Notes: a model not told the origin generated them from the letters alone. DNA of 64,000 bases from Aldehydirespirator sp965221215 (GCA_965221215.1 OZ244872.1:2604001-2668000), one strand, 5' to 3'; shown: positions 48,850-57,803, counted from the stretch's first letter. Translations and numbers: made by a program.

Positions 48850-50387
48850 GGACCCTCGGCCTCTTTCCCGCTCTTGTTCGCTGCGCTCACGGGCCGCTCG
48901 GGCCACGGCCTCGCAAGCTCGGCCTCTGGTTCGTTGTGGGGGCCGGGGGTCTCGGCCAGGCAGCGCAGCACCATGGAGCGGGCCCGCTCCCAGTCGTAGT
49001 TGCGGTACATGCGACCCTGCACCACCGACGCCGATCCGGCGTAGAACATCTCGTATTGGAAGTGCCGGCTGGCGAACTCCGAGCCGATGGCGTCCCACAC
49101 CAGCTTGAGCAGCGCCACCCGATGCTCGGCGTCCACCTCGGGCCAGCGCACGAAGCGCTCCAGGTCGGCCCGGGTGACCGGGTCGTCCCAGGCGGCCACC
49201 GACGACGGCACCTGGATGGTGGTTCCGCCGGTCAGCTCCCGCATGGCGTAGGTGACGTCCCGGTACAGCGACGGCTGAAGCGTCATCGCTGCGTACAGCA
49301 TCTCGGGATCGGGCCGGGCCACGCCGGCGTCGTCGATGACCGCGTTGTACTCGCCGGCCAGCACCAGCCCATGGGGGACCGACGCGTCGGCGGCCACCCG
49401 GGCCAGCGCCAGCTGATAGTTCCGGTCGGCGGCCTGGCCCGACCATTCGGCCACCTGCGACGCCAGCCCAGCCAGGAACCGCATCTTCACCGCGTAGCGG
49501 ATCTGGGCCTGGGTGTTGCCCAGCACATGGGCGGGGGTGCGGTTGAACTGGGCGAAGGTGATGTCTCGGTCGCGGTCCACGAAGACGTGCTCGGCGGGCA
49601 CGTCCACATCGTCGAACACCACCAGCGCGTCGGTCTCGTCGTAGACGGCCGACAGCGGATAGTCGCCCGCCGCGGTGACGTCGCGGCCGTAGGGCCGGCG
49701 GGGGTAGATGCGCAGCCGGGGATGGTTGACGGGGATCGCCACCGACAGTCCGTAGTCGTCGGCGCCGGGCGGCAGGGGCTGGATCGAGCTGACGAACAGG
49801 TAGTCCGACATGAGCGTGGCGGTGCCGAGCATCTGGGCACCGCTCACCACCACGCCGTCGTCGCCGGAGCGGGTGATGGAGGCGTAGAGGTGGGGCTCGT
49901 ACTGCTCGTGGGGTCCCTTGGACCGGTCGATCTGGGGGTGGATGATGGTGTAGGTGACGTATAGGTCCTCGTCGCGGGCCCGCTCGTAGAAGCGCTGCAC
50001 GTTGTGGGCGTAGCGGTCGCCCGCCTTGGCGAAGGTGTCGAGCGAGCCCGAGAAGCCGGCGAAGAAGGAGGCCACATGGTCAGGCGACCGGCCCAGGTAG
50101 CCGAAGCTCAGCTCCGACCAGGCCTCGATGGCCAGCCGGCGGCGGCGCAGATCGTCCACCGTGCGGGGCACCAGCCAGCTCAGGTTGACCGGGCGGCCGT
50201 CGCGGGGCGACTCGTAGGTCATCAGCTCGCGGTTGGCCGGATCGGCGGCGAAGTCGTAGAGCCGGGCCACGGTGGCCACGCCGGCCGCGAAGGCGGGATG
50301 GGTGGAGACGTCGTCGACCGGCTCGCCGTCGAGGATCACGTTGCGCCCGTCTCTCAACGACTCGACGTAACGATCTCCTGTCCGCAT
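48846..50387 (-). CDS. HpaB-family FADH2-dependent aromatic hydroxylase
   Basis: The 513 residues carry the 4-hydroxyphenylacetate 3-hydroxylase blocks RTGDRYVESLRDGRNVILDG at the start, then NLSWLVPRTVDDLRRRR, HPQIDRSKGP and VVVSGAQMLGTATLMSDYLF, with the large C-terminal helical domain GNTQAQIRYAVKMRFLAGLA. HpaB-type enzymes need reduced flavin from a separate reductase; the flavin reductase gene at 53931-54437 is a candidate. The C-terminal tail after CLAETPGPHN is encoded by the dispersed element F and is probably not functional. First gene of the leftward aromatic operon. Confidence 0.88.
   Translation of the reverse strand: MRTGDRYVESLRDGRNVILDGEPVDDVSTHPAFAAGVATVARLYDFAADPANRELMTYESPRDGRPVNLSWLVPRTVDDLRRRRLAIEAWSELSFGYLGRSPDHVASFFAGFSGSLDTFAKAGDRYAHNVQRFYERARDEDLYVTYTIIHPQIDRSKGPHEQYEPHLYASITRSGDDGVVVSGAQMLGTATLMSDYLFVSSIQPLPPGADDYGLSVAIPVNHPRLRIYPRRPYGRDVTAAGDYPLSAVYDETDALVVFDDVDVPAEHVFVDRDRDITFAQFNRTPAHVLGNTQAQIRYAVKMRFLAGLASQVAEWSGQAADRNYQLALARVAADASVPHGLVLAGEYNAVIDDAGVARPDPEMLYAAMTLQPSLYRDVTYAMRELTGGTTIQVPSSVAAWDDPVTRADLERFVRWPEVDAEHRVALLKLVWDAIGSEFASRHFQYEMFYAGSASVVQGRMYRNYDWERARSMVLRCLAETPGPHNEPEAELARPWPERPVSAANKSGKEAEGP
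48865..48926 (+). repeat. Dispersed element, copy F, inside the 3' end of the hpaB-like gene
   Basis: This shortened copy has the core CCCGCTCTTGTTCGCTGCGC and ACGGGCCGCTCGGGCC. It is read antisense relative to the leftward gene that contains it, the only copy of the six with this orientation. It encodes the last about 25 residues of the hydroxylase (RPWPERPVSAANKSG and on). Confidence 0.85.
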
Positions 50388-50490
50388 CGGTCCTCCAGGG
50401 GCGCGAAGGCCGCCCGGCGCGAGGCCTGCCTTCGGGTCAGATTGTCCGACACCTTGCCCGCGCTGTCAAACTGTCGGTTGTGAGGACCGC

Positions 50491-51699
50491 GTGAGGCTTG
50501 CGCTGGGCCAACTGGCCGACACACTCAGCAATGCCAACTTTCGCCGCTACGCCACCGCCCAGTTCCTGCACGGCGCCGGCATGTGGGCCCACCATCTGGC
50601 TGAGGTGTGGCTGGTGTACGAGATCACCGGCAGCGCCTTCGCGGTGGGGCTGACCGTGGCGGTGCGCTCGGGGCTGGCCGTGGTGTTGGCGCCGGTGGCG
50701 GGAACGCTGGCCGACCGCAGGGACCGGCGCGTCCTGCTGGCCTCCACCCAGGCCTCGAAGGCGGTGGTGGCCAGCGGGCTGGCCGTATTGGCGCTGGCGA
50801 TGGGCGAGGACCTGCCTCTGGCGGTGCTGTTCGCCGCGGTGGCGCTGCTGGGGGCGATCGGCGCCATCGACACCCCGCTGCGGCGAGCCTTCGTGCGCGA
50901 CGTGGTGATCGCCGACGGCGTCAACCGGGCGGCCCGGCTGCACACCTCGGTGATGTCGGTGGGCCGGTTCCTGGGCAGCGGCGCCGCCTGGCTCTTCTTG
51001 AGCCTGTCACTGTCTTGGGCCTGCTTCGCCATCAACGGGGCCACCTCGCTGGTGGCCGCGCTGCTGGTGCTTCGGGTGGTGCCCACCACCGCCAGGGTGT
51101 CGGCCGAGGCCCGGGCGGCCGGGGGGCGGGTTCTCGGCTACCTGATGCGCACCCCGACGGTGACGATCCCGCTGGCGCTGTTGTGCTCGTTCACCCTGTT
51201 CGGCTGGAATCTGGCGGTGCTGCTGCCGGTGGTGGCCGACAAGCAGTTGGCCGGCGGGGCGGGCACGTTCGCCATCCTGGCCCAGGTCATGGCGGTCGGC
51301 AGCCTCATCGGGTCCGTGATGATGGCGGCCTCCCGGCTGGAGGGGCTGCGCAGCCTGGCGGTGCTGCTGGCCGTGTTCGGCGCCGCCGTGTTCCCGCTGG
51401 CCGCGGTGAGCCACCTGGTGGCCGGGATGGCGGCCATCTTCGTGGTCGGCGTCATCGGCGGCGGATACTTGAGCCTGTCCAACGCCTCGGTGCAGACTGC
51501 GGCCGATCCCCGCCTTCAGGGCCGAGTGTCGGCCGTGTACGGAGTGGTCTTCGTGGGAGCCCGCGCCGTCGGCGGCCCGATCCTGGGCTGGCTGGTGGAC
51601 GCCTTCGGCAGCCGAGTCGCCCTGATTACAGTGGCCGCAGTAACCGCAGCCTGCGCCCTAGCCGGCCTGCTAGCAGCCCACCGAACCATGCACCAGTAA
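50491..51699 (+). CDS. Major facilitator superfamily transporter (EntS/MFS_3-like)
   Basis: This 402-residue protein has about 12 membrane helices. The signature loop between helices 2 and 3, APVAGTLADRRDRRVLLAST (residues 67-86), is the MFS motif A. The second half begins near TPTVTIPLALLCSFTLFGWN. It starts at GTG 50491 and is divergent from the hpaB-like gene (103 bases), so it might export or import a compound of that pathway. Close relatives include enterobactin exporter-like carriers, but substrate cannot be told. Only one residue separates its first helix from the polar NANFRRYATAQFLHG start. Confidence 0.87.
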   Translation: MRLALGQLADTLSNANFRRYATAQFLHGAGMWAHHLAEVWLVYEITGSAFAVGLTVAVRSGLAVVLAPVAGTLADRRDRRVLLASTQASKAVVASGLAVLALAMGEDLPLAVLFAAVALLGAIGAIDTPLRRAFVRDVVIADGVNRAARLHTSVMSVGRFLGSGAAWLFLSLSLSWACFAINGATSLVAALLVLRVVPTTARVSAEARAAGGRVLGYLMRTPTVTIPLALLCSFTLFGWNLAVLLPVVADKQLAGGAGTFAILAQVMAVGSLIGSVMMAASRLEGLRSLAVLLAVFGAAVFPLAAVSHLVAGMAAIFVVGVIGGGYLSLSNASVQTAADPRLQGRVSAVYGVVFVGARAVGGPILGWLVDAFGSRVALITVAAVTAACALAGLLAAHRTMHQ

Positions 51700-51769
51700 G
51701 CCCGACAGCCTCGGCGTTGCCTAACCCCACTACGCCCCACGACACAACGTGCCGCGAGCGGGAGGCCGG

Positions 51770-53200
51770 TCAGAGATCCAGTACCCGCTGTCGTGCGATC
51801 TCCTTGCCGGTATATGGATCAGTCAGCGGCGGAAGCTGAGGCGGCGTGCCGTCGAAATGCTGGCGTATGGACCAGCACTGCACCCTGGGGAAGGTCGAGG
51901 CACCGAGACTGACCTGGCCGGCACCCGACGCCTCCGCATGCCACTGCCTCGGCACAGCGTCGAGCGTGATGAAGACTCCCATGGCCGCTTCCTCGCGCTC
52001 CACAACATGAAGGAAGTCGCGTAGCTGACCTCGTGCGGGCTTGCCCCCCTTCACCTGAGCCACCACGACATCGCTGTCAAGGTTGTCGGGCTTGACGACG
52101 AGATGCCCCCGGCCATCGATTCCGGCGTCGACACGCTGCTTCTGGTTGGGGACCATCCCGTCGATCCGGCTGACAGCCCACTTCTCGAACTCGAAGGCAT
52201 CCACTGCGGACAGTTGGACGGCTGATGCGTAATCGGCCGGCATTCCGTGAAGGGGAATGTTGCGGCCCTCGCCCAGGCGGGCCTTCATCAGGTCCACCGC
52301 GAAGGGCGAGGTGTCTATGCCGATCCAGTCACGATCAAGCTTGTCAGCGGCAGCTACCGTCGTTCCGCATCCGCAGAACGGGTCCAGCACCAAGTCGCCC
52401 TCATGCGACGATGCCTTGATGACGCGCTCCAGCAGAGCGACAGGCTTCTGGGTCGGATAGCCGAGCTTCTCCTTCGAGAAGCTCTTGATCATGATCGAAT
52501 CCAGAATGTCACCCGAGTGGCAGTTCCACGTATCCTCGACGGGTATCCCCTTGCCTCGTGGAGGACTTCCGTCACGGCGGACGTAACCCTCCGGATAGGG
52601 CAGGTACTCCTTGTTGAATCGCTTCACGGCCTCGGGAGACTTGACGTAATAGAGCAGCGTGTCGTGATTGCGTATCCAGCCCCGCTTCTGCGTCTTGAAC
52701 CCGCTCACCCAGCCAATCCTCCAAACGATCTCATTGCGAAAGTTGGAAGCCCCGAAGATTGCGTCCATTGTCGCCTTGAGATAGTGCGAGGCCGTCGGAT
52801 CGCAATGCAGATAGACGCTGCCGGAGGGTTTGAGCAGCCGCTGCACCTCGCTGAGTCGCTCGGCCATGTAGGCGAGGTAGGCCAGCATGCCCGAAGGTCC
52901 GAGCATGGTGCGCAGCCCAGAGATGCAGCGGGCCCGGTCCGGGTAGGCACCTGCCTTGGTCAGGCGGTCCACTCGGGCCACCGCGTCCTCACTCCACGAC
53001 CAGGTGTCCTCGAACGCCACCACCTGAGCCCGCCTTCCCGTGTCGGGATCCGAGCCGAAGAGCACGTTGTAGTCGGTCTTGGAGTTGAACGGTGGATCCA
53101 GGTAACAGAGGTCGATGGACTCGTCCGGCCACTGCTGCATCACGTTGAAGCAATCACCGAAATAGAGGCTGTTGCGATGAGGTTCGCTCACACCGCTCAC
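51770..53200 (-). CDS. DNA methyltransferase fused to an Mrr-like nuclease domain
   Basis: The 476 residues start with a methyltransferase with motif IV LCYLDPPFNSKTDYNVLFGS (about residue 31) and late motif I LVLDPFCGCGTTVAAADKLD (about 290), the beta-class order. The C-terminal 120 residues look like an Mrr-type PD-(D/E)XK nuclease: FEKWAVSRIDGM, then DAGIDGRGHLVV and DVVVAQVKGGKPARGQLRD, matching the D-x(n)-Q-x-K pattern. A single chain with both activities would be a compact restriction-modification enzyme. Alternatively the nuclease domain cuts foreign methylated DNA. Base use is less GC-rich than neighbours, suggesting transfer. It stands alone between a transporter and a VOC gene. Confidence 0.85.
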   Translation of the reverse strand: MSGVSEPHRNSLYFGDCFNVMQQWPDESIDLCYLDPPFNSKTDYNVLFGSDPDTGRRAQVVAFEDTWSWSEDAVARVDRLTKAGAYPDRARCISGLRTMLGPSGMLAYLAYMAERLSEVQRLLKPSGSVYLHCDPTASHYLKATMDAIFGASNFRNEIVWRIGWVSGFKTQKRGWIRNHDTLLYYVKSPEAVKRFNKEYLPYPEGYVRRDGSPPRGKGIPVEDTWNCHSGDILDSIMIKSFSKEKLGYPTQKPVALLERVIKASSHEGDLVLDPFCGCGTTVAAADKLDRDWIGIDTSPFAVDLMKARLGEGRNIPLHGMPADYASAVQLSAVDAFEFEKWAVSRIDGMVPNQKQRVDAGIDGRGHLVVKPDNLDSDVVVAQVKGGKPARGQLRDFLHVVEREEAAMGVFITLDAVPRQWHAEASGAGQVSLGASTFPRVQCWSIRQHFDGTPPQLPPLTDPYTGKEIARQRVLDL

Positions 53201-53336
53201 CGTACTCGCACGCCGTGACAGCCGCGGAGACCTCGACGGGCGTTCCGCCGAAGCCGGCAGGGCACCACTGTTGGGAGCATCAAGGGCAGACAGTTCGTAG
53301 CGTTCTGGAGAATTGGCACAGCGGCAGGGAGTGAGA

Positions 53337-53786
53337 ATGCTGACTCAGGGACTTGACCATGTGGCGGTCATCACCAACGATTCCGACCGGCTTCAGGCCT
53401 TCTACGTCGAGATCTTCGGGGCCACCGTGGAGTTCGACGGCGAGGAGTTTCCCGGCGGGCCTCGCATGACCGTCATCAACATCGGCCCGGCGACCGAGCT
53501 GAACGTCTTCGAGATCGACGGCAACGAGCAGGCCGACCACCAGACGCCGATGTTCGGGCGGGGCCGGCTCGACCACATCGGCCTGCACGCGGCCAGCCTC
53601 GAGGACTTCGGCGAGATCCGCTCCCGGCTCACCGCCGCCGGGGCCACCGACGGCACTGTCACCGACTTCGGCCGCAAGCTCAGCCTCTTCTTCCGGGACC
53701 CCGACCGCATGGAATGCGAGGTGCTGGTGGCCAACCCCGAACCAGGCCAAGTCCCCATAGGCAGCCCCTCCCACCTCTACGGATAG
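53337..53786 (+). CDS. VOC-superfamily (glyoxalase/dioxygenase) protein
   Basis: This encodes 149 residues from ATG 53337, preceded by AGGGAGTGAGA. The vicinal-oxygen-chelate pattern is GLDHVAVITNDSDRLQAFYV (first metal His), RLDHIGLHAASLEDFGEIRS (second His) and LFFRDPDRMECEVLVA (Glu ligand). Such proteins are glyoxalases, epimerases or extradiol dioxygenases. Its closeness to the HpaB operon might indicate aromatic ring metabolism, but that is inference. The region 53787-53930 after it is AT-richer and holds no gene I can support. Confidence 0.87.
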   Translation: MLTQGLDHVAVITNDSDRLQAFYVEIFGATVEFDGEEFPGGPRMTVINIGPATELNVFEIDGNEQADHQTPMFGRGRLDHIGLHAASLEDFGEIRSRLTAAGATDGTVTDFGRKLSLFFRDPDRMECEVLVANPEPGQVPIGSPSHLYG

Positions 53787-53930
53787 GTCACTCCTGTGCG
53801 GCCTCGCTTCGTTTTGCATTCTCGGGTGATAGTGGGAGTTCGTTTACATTCTTGAGAGTTAGCGCACCGGCAATAGCCATGCAAGTCACCGATATGCCCG
53901 ATTGATTTACATTTTGGGCCGTTAGTGGGG

Positions 53931-54437
53931 TTAGGCGTGGCCGCCTCGCTTTACGCCTCCGTACTTCATTCGGGTGTCGCTCATTGAGGCTGAGCGGGCC
54001 TCGTCTGTTTGGATATCGCCGTCTACCAGCTCGCCAATGAACAGGGTATGGGTGCCCAGGTCGATGGATTGGCGTACCTCACAGTCCATCCAGGCGATCG
54101 CCTCGGCGAACACAGGCGCGCCGGTGGCCGCCTCCCGCACCGCCCGGCCGTTGAGGGTTCCGTCGGCGTAAGTGGCCGGCTTGGAGAACTTCACGAACAC
54201 CCGGGTGTCTTCCGAATCCCAGAGGTTGACGGTGAACGAGCCCCCCTGCGAGATGAGCCGGTGCGTGACCGCCGTATTGTCCACTCCAACCCCTATGAGG
54301 ACCGGCTCCATCGACAGCTGCGTGATCCAGCTCGCGGTCATGGCGTTGCGCTCGTCGCCCGAGCGCGAGCCGATCAGGGCCAGAGCGTTGGGGATCTTCC
54401 AGGTCAACCGGTTCACGAGTTGGTCGTCAAGAGCCAT
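53931..54437 (-). CDS. Flavin reductase family protein, possible partner of the HpaB-like hydroxylase
   Basis: This 168-residue protein has the FMN-binding split-barrel pattern IGSRSGDERNAMTASWITQL, then FTVNLWDSEDTRVFVKFS and HTLFIGELVDGDIQ. These enzymes reduce free FAD or FMN with NAD(P)H and supply two-component monooxygenases such as HpaB. It is the only such reductase in the window, 3.5 kb from the hpaB-like gene but not in its operon. Divergent from the EamA transporter gene with 24 bases between the start codons. Confidence 0.85.
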   Translation of the reverse strand: MALDDQLVNRLTWKIPNALALIGSRSGDERNAMTASWITQLSMEPVLIGVGVDNTAVTHRLISQGGSFTVNLWDSEDTRVFVKFSKPATYADGTLNGRAVREAATGAPVFAEAIAWMDCEVRQSIDLGTHTLFIGELVDGDIQTDEARSASMSDTRMKYGGVKRGGHA

Positions 54438-54461
54438 CGCGCCACCCTACTCGCAGGCCTG

Positions 54462-55304
54462 ATGCCCGACCGCCGCCCCCCTCCCGAGGCGCTGTTCATG
54501 GCCGGGGCGGTGTCGCAATACCTGGGCGCGGCTGTCGCCGCGACGCTGTTCGACGATCTGGCGCCAGGCGGGGTGGCGCTGCTGCGGGTGCTGGCCGCGG
54601 GCTCTGTGATCGTGGTGCTGCGGCGCTCCTGGCGTCGGCGCTGGCCGGTTCGCGACCTGGGCCGGGCTGCGGCCTTCGGGGTGTCGCTGGCCGCCATGAA
54701 CCTGTGCTTCTACCTGGCCATGGACCGGCTGCCGCTGGGCAACGCGGTAGCCATCGAGTTCACCGGACCGGTGGTGGTGGCCGCGCTCGGCGCACGGACG
54801 CTGCGCTCGGCGGGGGCGCTGGCCCTAGCCGCGGCGGGCGTGGTGGTGCTGGCCGGGGTGGAATCCGAGGGCACCACCGCAGGGGTGGGATTCGCGCTAC
54901 TGGCTGCGGCGTTCTGGGTCGGCTACATCCTGCTTGGCTTTCGAGTGGCCCGCAGCCCGACCGCGGTGGACGGGCTGGGGATCGGCATGCTGATCGGCGC
55001 GCTGGCCATCAGCCCGTTCGGGGCGGCCCCAGTGGCCGGCGCCCTCGACGCTCCGCTATTGCTGGCGGTGGGCCTGGCCACCGGGATCCTGTCCAACGTG
55101 ATCCCCTACCGGATCGACCAGACGGCGATGCGCCTCATCGACCCACACCGCTTCGCCCTGCTCCAGGCCCTGCTTCCGGCCACCGCCACCCTGGTCGGAC
55201 TGGTTGCGCTGGCCCAGGTCCCCAGCGGCCGGGAGGCACTGGGCATCGCCCTGGTGATCGCAGCTATCGCGGCCAGCCGCCTCAACGACCGAGCGATCAG
55301 GTGA
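54462..55304 (+). CDS. EamA/RhtA-like drug-metabolite transporter
   Basis: This encodes 280 residues from ATG 54462 with ten predicted membrane helices in two EamA repeats. Recognisable are AAMNLCFYLAMDRLPLGNAV and EFTGPVVVAALGARTLRS in the first half, and IPYRIDQTAMRLIDPHRFAL in the second, all typical of the RhtA (threonine/homoserine exporter) branch. It sits next to asd and lysC of the aspartate pathway, which fits an amino-acid exporter. An earlier start would run into the divergent flavin reductase gene. Confidence 0.87.
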   Translation: MPDRRPPPEALFMAGAVSQYLGAAVAATLFDDLAPGGVALLRVLAAGSVIVVLRRSWRRRWPVRDLGRAAAFGVSLAAMNLCFYLAMDRLPLGNAVAIEFTGPVVVAALGARTLRSAGALALAAAGVVVLAGVESEGTTAGVGFALLAAAFWVGYILLGFRVARSPTAVDGLGIGMLIGALAISPFGAAPVAGALDAPLLLAVGLATGILSNVIPYRIDQTAMRLIDPHRFALLQALLPATATLVGLVALAQVPSGREALGIALVIAAIAASRLNDRAIR

Positions 55305-55344
55305 GCGAATCAGCCCCGCAGCGCCGCATGGGCCTGAGAATCGC

Positions 55345-56382
55345 TCAGCTGGTGGGTAGGAGGCCGCGCTCGACCATCACCTCGGCAATCTGGATGGCGT
55401 TGAGGGCGGCGCCCTTGCGGAGGTTGTCGCCCGCCACGAACAGCGACAGGCCGTTGGGGCGGGTGGGGTCGCGGCGGATGCGGCCCACGTAGGACGGGTC
55501 GGCGCCCGCGGCCTTCAGCGGGGTGGGCACATCGCTGAGCACCACGCCGGGCGCTCCCGACAGCGCCTCGACGGCCCGCTCGACCGAGATCGGACGGTCG
55601 AAGGCGGCGCTGATCGACAGCGAGTGCCCGCAGTACACCGGTACCCGCACGCAGGTGGCGGCCACCGCCAAGTCGGGCAACTCCAGGATCTTGCGGCTCT
55701 CGTGGGTGAGCTTCTGCTCCTCGTCGGTCTCGCCGGTGCTGTCGTCGGTCAGCGAGCCGGCCAGCGGGATTGCGTTGAAGGCGATGGGCTCGCTGAACTT
55801 CGCGCCCGCCTGCAAGCCGACCGCGCCGCCGTCGAAGGTGAGCGACGGCGCGTCGTCGCCCGCCTTCTGCACCTGCTCGTGCAATTCGTCCACCCCGGCC
55901 AGTCCGGCGCCGGAGACGGCCTGATAGGTGGAGACCACCATGGCGGCCAGCCCCGCCTCGGCATCTAGGCACTTGAGGGCGGGCATGGCCACCATGGTGG
56001 TGCAGTTCGGGTTGGACACGATGCCCTTGGGGATCGAGTCCAGCGCATGGGGGTTTACCTCTGATACCACCAGGGGCACATCGGGATCGCGCCGCCAGGC
56101 CGAGGAGTTGTCGATCACGACCGCTCCGGATGCGGCCGCCCGCTCGGCCAGGGCCCGGCTGGTGGCCGCCCCGGCCGAGAACAGGCACACGTCGAGCCCG
56201 CCGAAATCGGCGGTGGCCGCGTCCTCCACCACGGCGGCCCGATCCCGCCAGTGCAGGACGCGCCCGGCCGAGCGCGACGAGGCGAAGAGGCGCAGCCCGT
56301 CCACATCGAAGTCGCGCTCGTCGAGCAGGGCCCGCATCACTCCGCCCACCTGTCCGGTCGCGCCCACCACCCCGACGTCCAT
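55345..56382 (-). CDS. asd: Aspartate-semialdehyde dehydrogenase
   Basis: The 345 residues start with the NADP-binding VGVVGATGQVGGVMRALLDE. The catalytic Cys is in VSNPNCTTMVAMPALKCLD (about residue 130). The late blocks PLAGSLTDDSTGETDEEQKL, VRVPVYCGHSLSISAAFDRP and VGRIRRDPTRPNGLSLFVAG complete the family pattern. It reduces aspartyl phosphate to the semialdehyde on the way to lysine, diaminopimelate, threonine and methionine. It lies 87 bases downstream of lysC in the same direction, the classic actinobacterial lysC-asd order. Confidence 0.96.
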   Translation of the reverse strand: MDVGVVGATGQVGGVMRALLDERDFDVDGLRLFASSRSAGRVLHWRDRAAVVEDAATADFGGLDVCLFSAGAATSRALAERAAASGAVVIDNSSAWRRDPDVPLVVSEVNPHALDSIPKGIVSNPNCTTMVAMPALKCLDAEAGLAAMVVSTYQAVSGAGLAGVDELHEQVQKAGDDAPSLTFDGGAVGLQAGAKFSEPIAFNAIPLAGSLTDDSTGETDEEQKLTHESRKILELPDLAVAATCVRVPVYCGHSLSISAAFDRPISVERAVEALSGAPGVVLSDVPTPLKAAGADPSYVGRIRRDPTRPNGLSLFVAGDNLRKGAALNAIQIAEVMVERGLLPTS

Positions 56383-56469
56383 GGGGCCGCAGGCTACCTG
56401 AGCCCGCCAATCAGTCAGCCGCGTCTACCACCCCGCAGCGCACGCGCCAGCCGATTGCACCGCAGCACC

Positions 56470-57708
56470 TCAGTAGCCGATGGCGCGCTCGGCGGGATCC
56501 TTGTGGAGCTCGAAGGACTGGTGCAGCGCGCCTACGGCCCGCTCCATGTCGCCGGCCCGGATCACGCACGAGATGCGGATGGCAGACGTGGAGATCATCT
56601 CGATGTTGATCCCGGCCGAGGCCAGCGTCTCGAACATCCGGGCGGCCACCCCCGGGTTGGTCTGCATGCCCGCACCGATCAGGCTCACCCGGGCGATGTC
56701 GTCGTCGGCGGCCACGTTGTCTGCCCCCAGCTCGTCGATCAGTCCCTGCGCCACCGACCGGGCCGCGTCGAGCTGCAAGCGGGGGACGGTGAAGCTGATG
56801 TCGGTGACGCCCTGGCTCGACACGTTCTGCACGATCATGTCCACGTTCACGTCGCTGTCGGCCAGCGCCCGGAACAGCCGTCCGGCCACGCCGGGCTTGT
56901 CGGCCACCCCCGAGACGGTCATCTTGGCCTCGCTGGCGTCGTGAGTGACGGCAGAGATGATGGCATGTTCCATGGCTTCCTCCCCGGTAACGGTCGTGCC
57001 CGGCATCCAGCTGAAGGCGGACCGGACGTGCAGCTCCACGCCGTAGGTCCGGGCCAGCTCCACTGCCCGCATGGCCGGCTTGGGGCAGCCGCTGGCCGTC
57101 ATCTCGAGCAGTTCGTCGAACGAGACCAGATCCATGCGCCGTGCCTCAGCCACGATGCGGGGGTCGGCGCTGAACACGCCGGGCACATCGGTGTAGATCT
57201 CGCAGTAGTCGGCATCGAGGACGTGGGCCAGTGCCACCGCGGTGGTGTCGGAGCCGCCCCGGCCGAAGAAGGTCACATCGCCGTCGCCCGACACCCCCTG
57301 CGAGCCGCCCACCACCGGCACCGAGCCGAGGGCCAGCGCCTCGACGACCCGGCTGGGGGTGATCTCCACGATCTTGGCCGCGGTGTGGGAGGCGTCGGTG
57401 CGGAAGCCGGCCTGGCTGCCGGTGAACGAGGCGGCGGGCACGCCCAGGTCGCTGAGGGCCATGGCCATGAGGGCGCAGGCCTTGCGCTCGCCGCCGGTGA
57501 TGAGCATGTCGAGCTCGCGCCCGGGCGGATCGGCGGACACATCGGAGGCCATGCGCAGCAGTTCGTCGGTCTCGCTGCCCATGGCCGACACCACCAGCAC
57601 GACCTCGTCGCCGTGGTTGCGGCGGCGGGCCACATGGTCGGCCACGATCCGAATGCGATCGGGACCGGCCACCGAAGTGCCACCAAACTTCTCCACGACG
57701 CGGGCCAC
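56470..57708 (-). CDS. lysC: Aspartate kinase
   Basis: The 412 residues begin with the catalytic MARVVEKFGGTSVAGPDRIR. The active site continues with LITGGERKACALMAMALSDL, FFGRGGSDTTAVALAHVLDA and YTDVPGVFSADPRIV. Two ACT domains (from about 265) provide feedback control by lysine or threonine, with GMQTNPGVAARMFETLASAG and INIEMISTSAIRISCVI typical. First step of the aspartate-family pathway. In some actinobacteria an internal start makes a separate beta subunit; that cannot be judged here. Confidence 0.96.
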   Translation of the reverse strand: MARVVEKFGGTSVAGPDRIRIVADHVARRRNHGDEVVLVVSAMGSETDELLRMASDVSADPPGRELDMLITGGERKACALMAMALSDLGVPAASFTGSQAGFRTDASHTAAKIVEITPSRVVEALALGSVPVVGGSQGVSGDGDVTFFGRGGSDTTAVALAHVLDADYCEIYTDVPGVFSADPRIVAEARRMDLVSFDELLEMTASGCPKPAMRAVELARTYGVELHVRSAFSWMPGTTVTGEEAMEHAIISAVTHDASEAKMTVSGVADKPGVAGRLFRALADSDVNVDMIVQNVSSQGVTDISFTVPRLQLDAARSVAQGLIDELGADNVAADDDIARVSLIGAGMQTNPGVAARMFETLASAGINIEMISTSAIRISCVIRAGDMERAVGALHQSFELHKDPAERAIGY

Positions 57709-57803
57709 GACCGATCAGGCTACCGGCGCCTCTCGTGGAGCCCGGCGAGAATCTGTACCGCCGGTGGCGACCGCATCCCGGCATTTCGTGGCAATCTTTG
57801 GGG

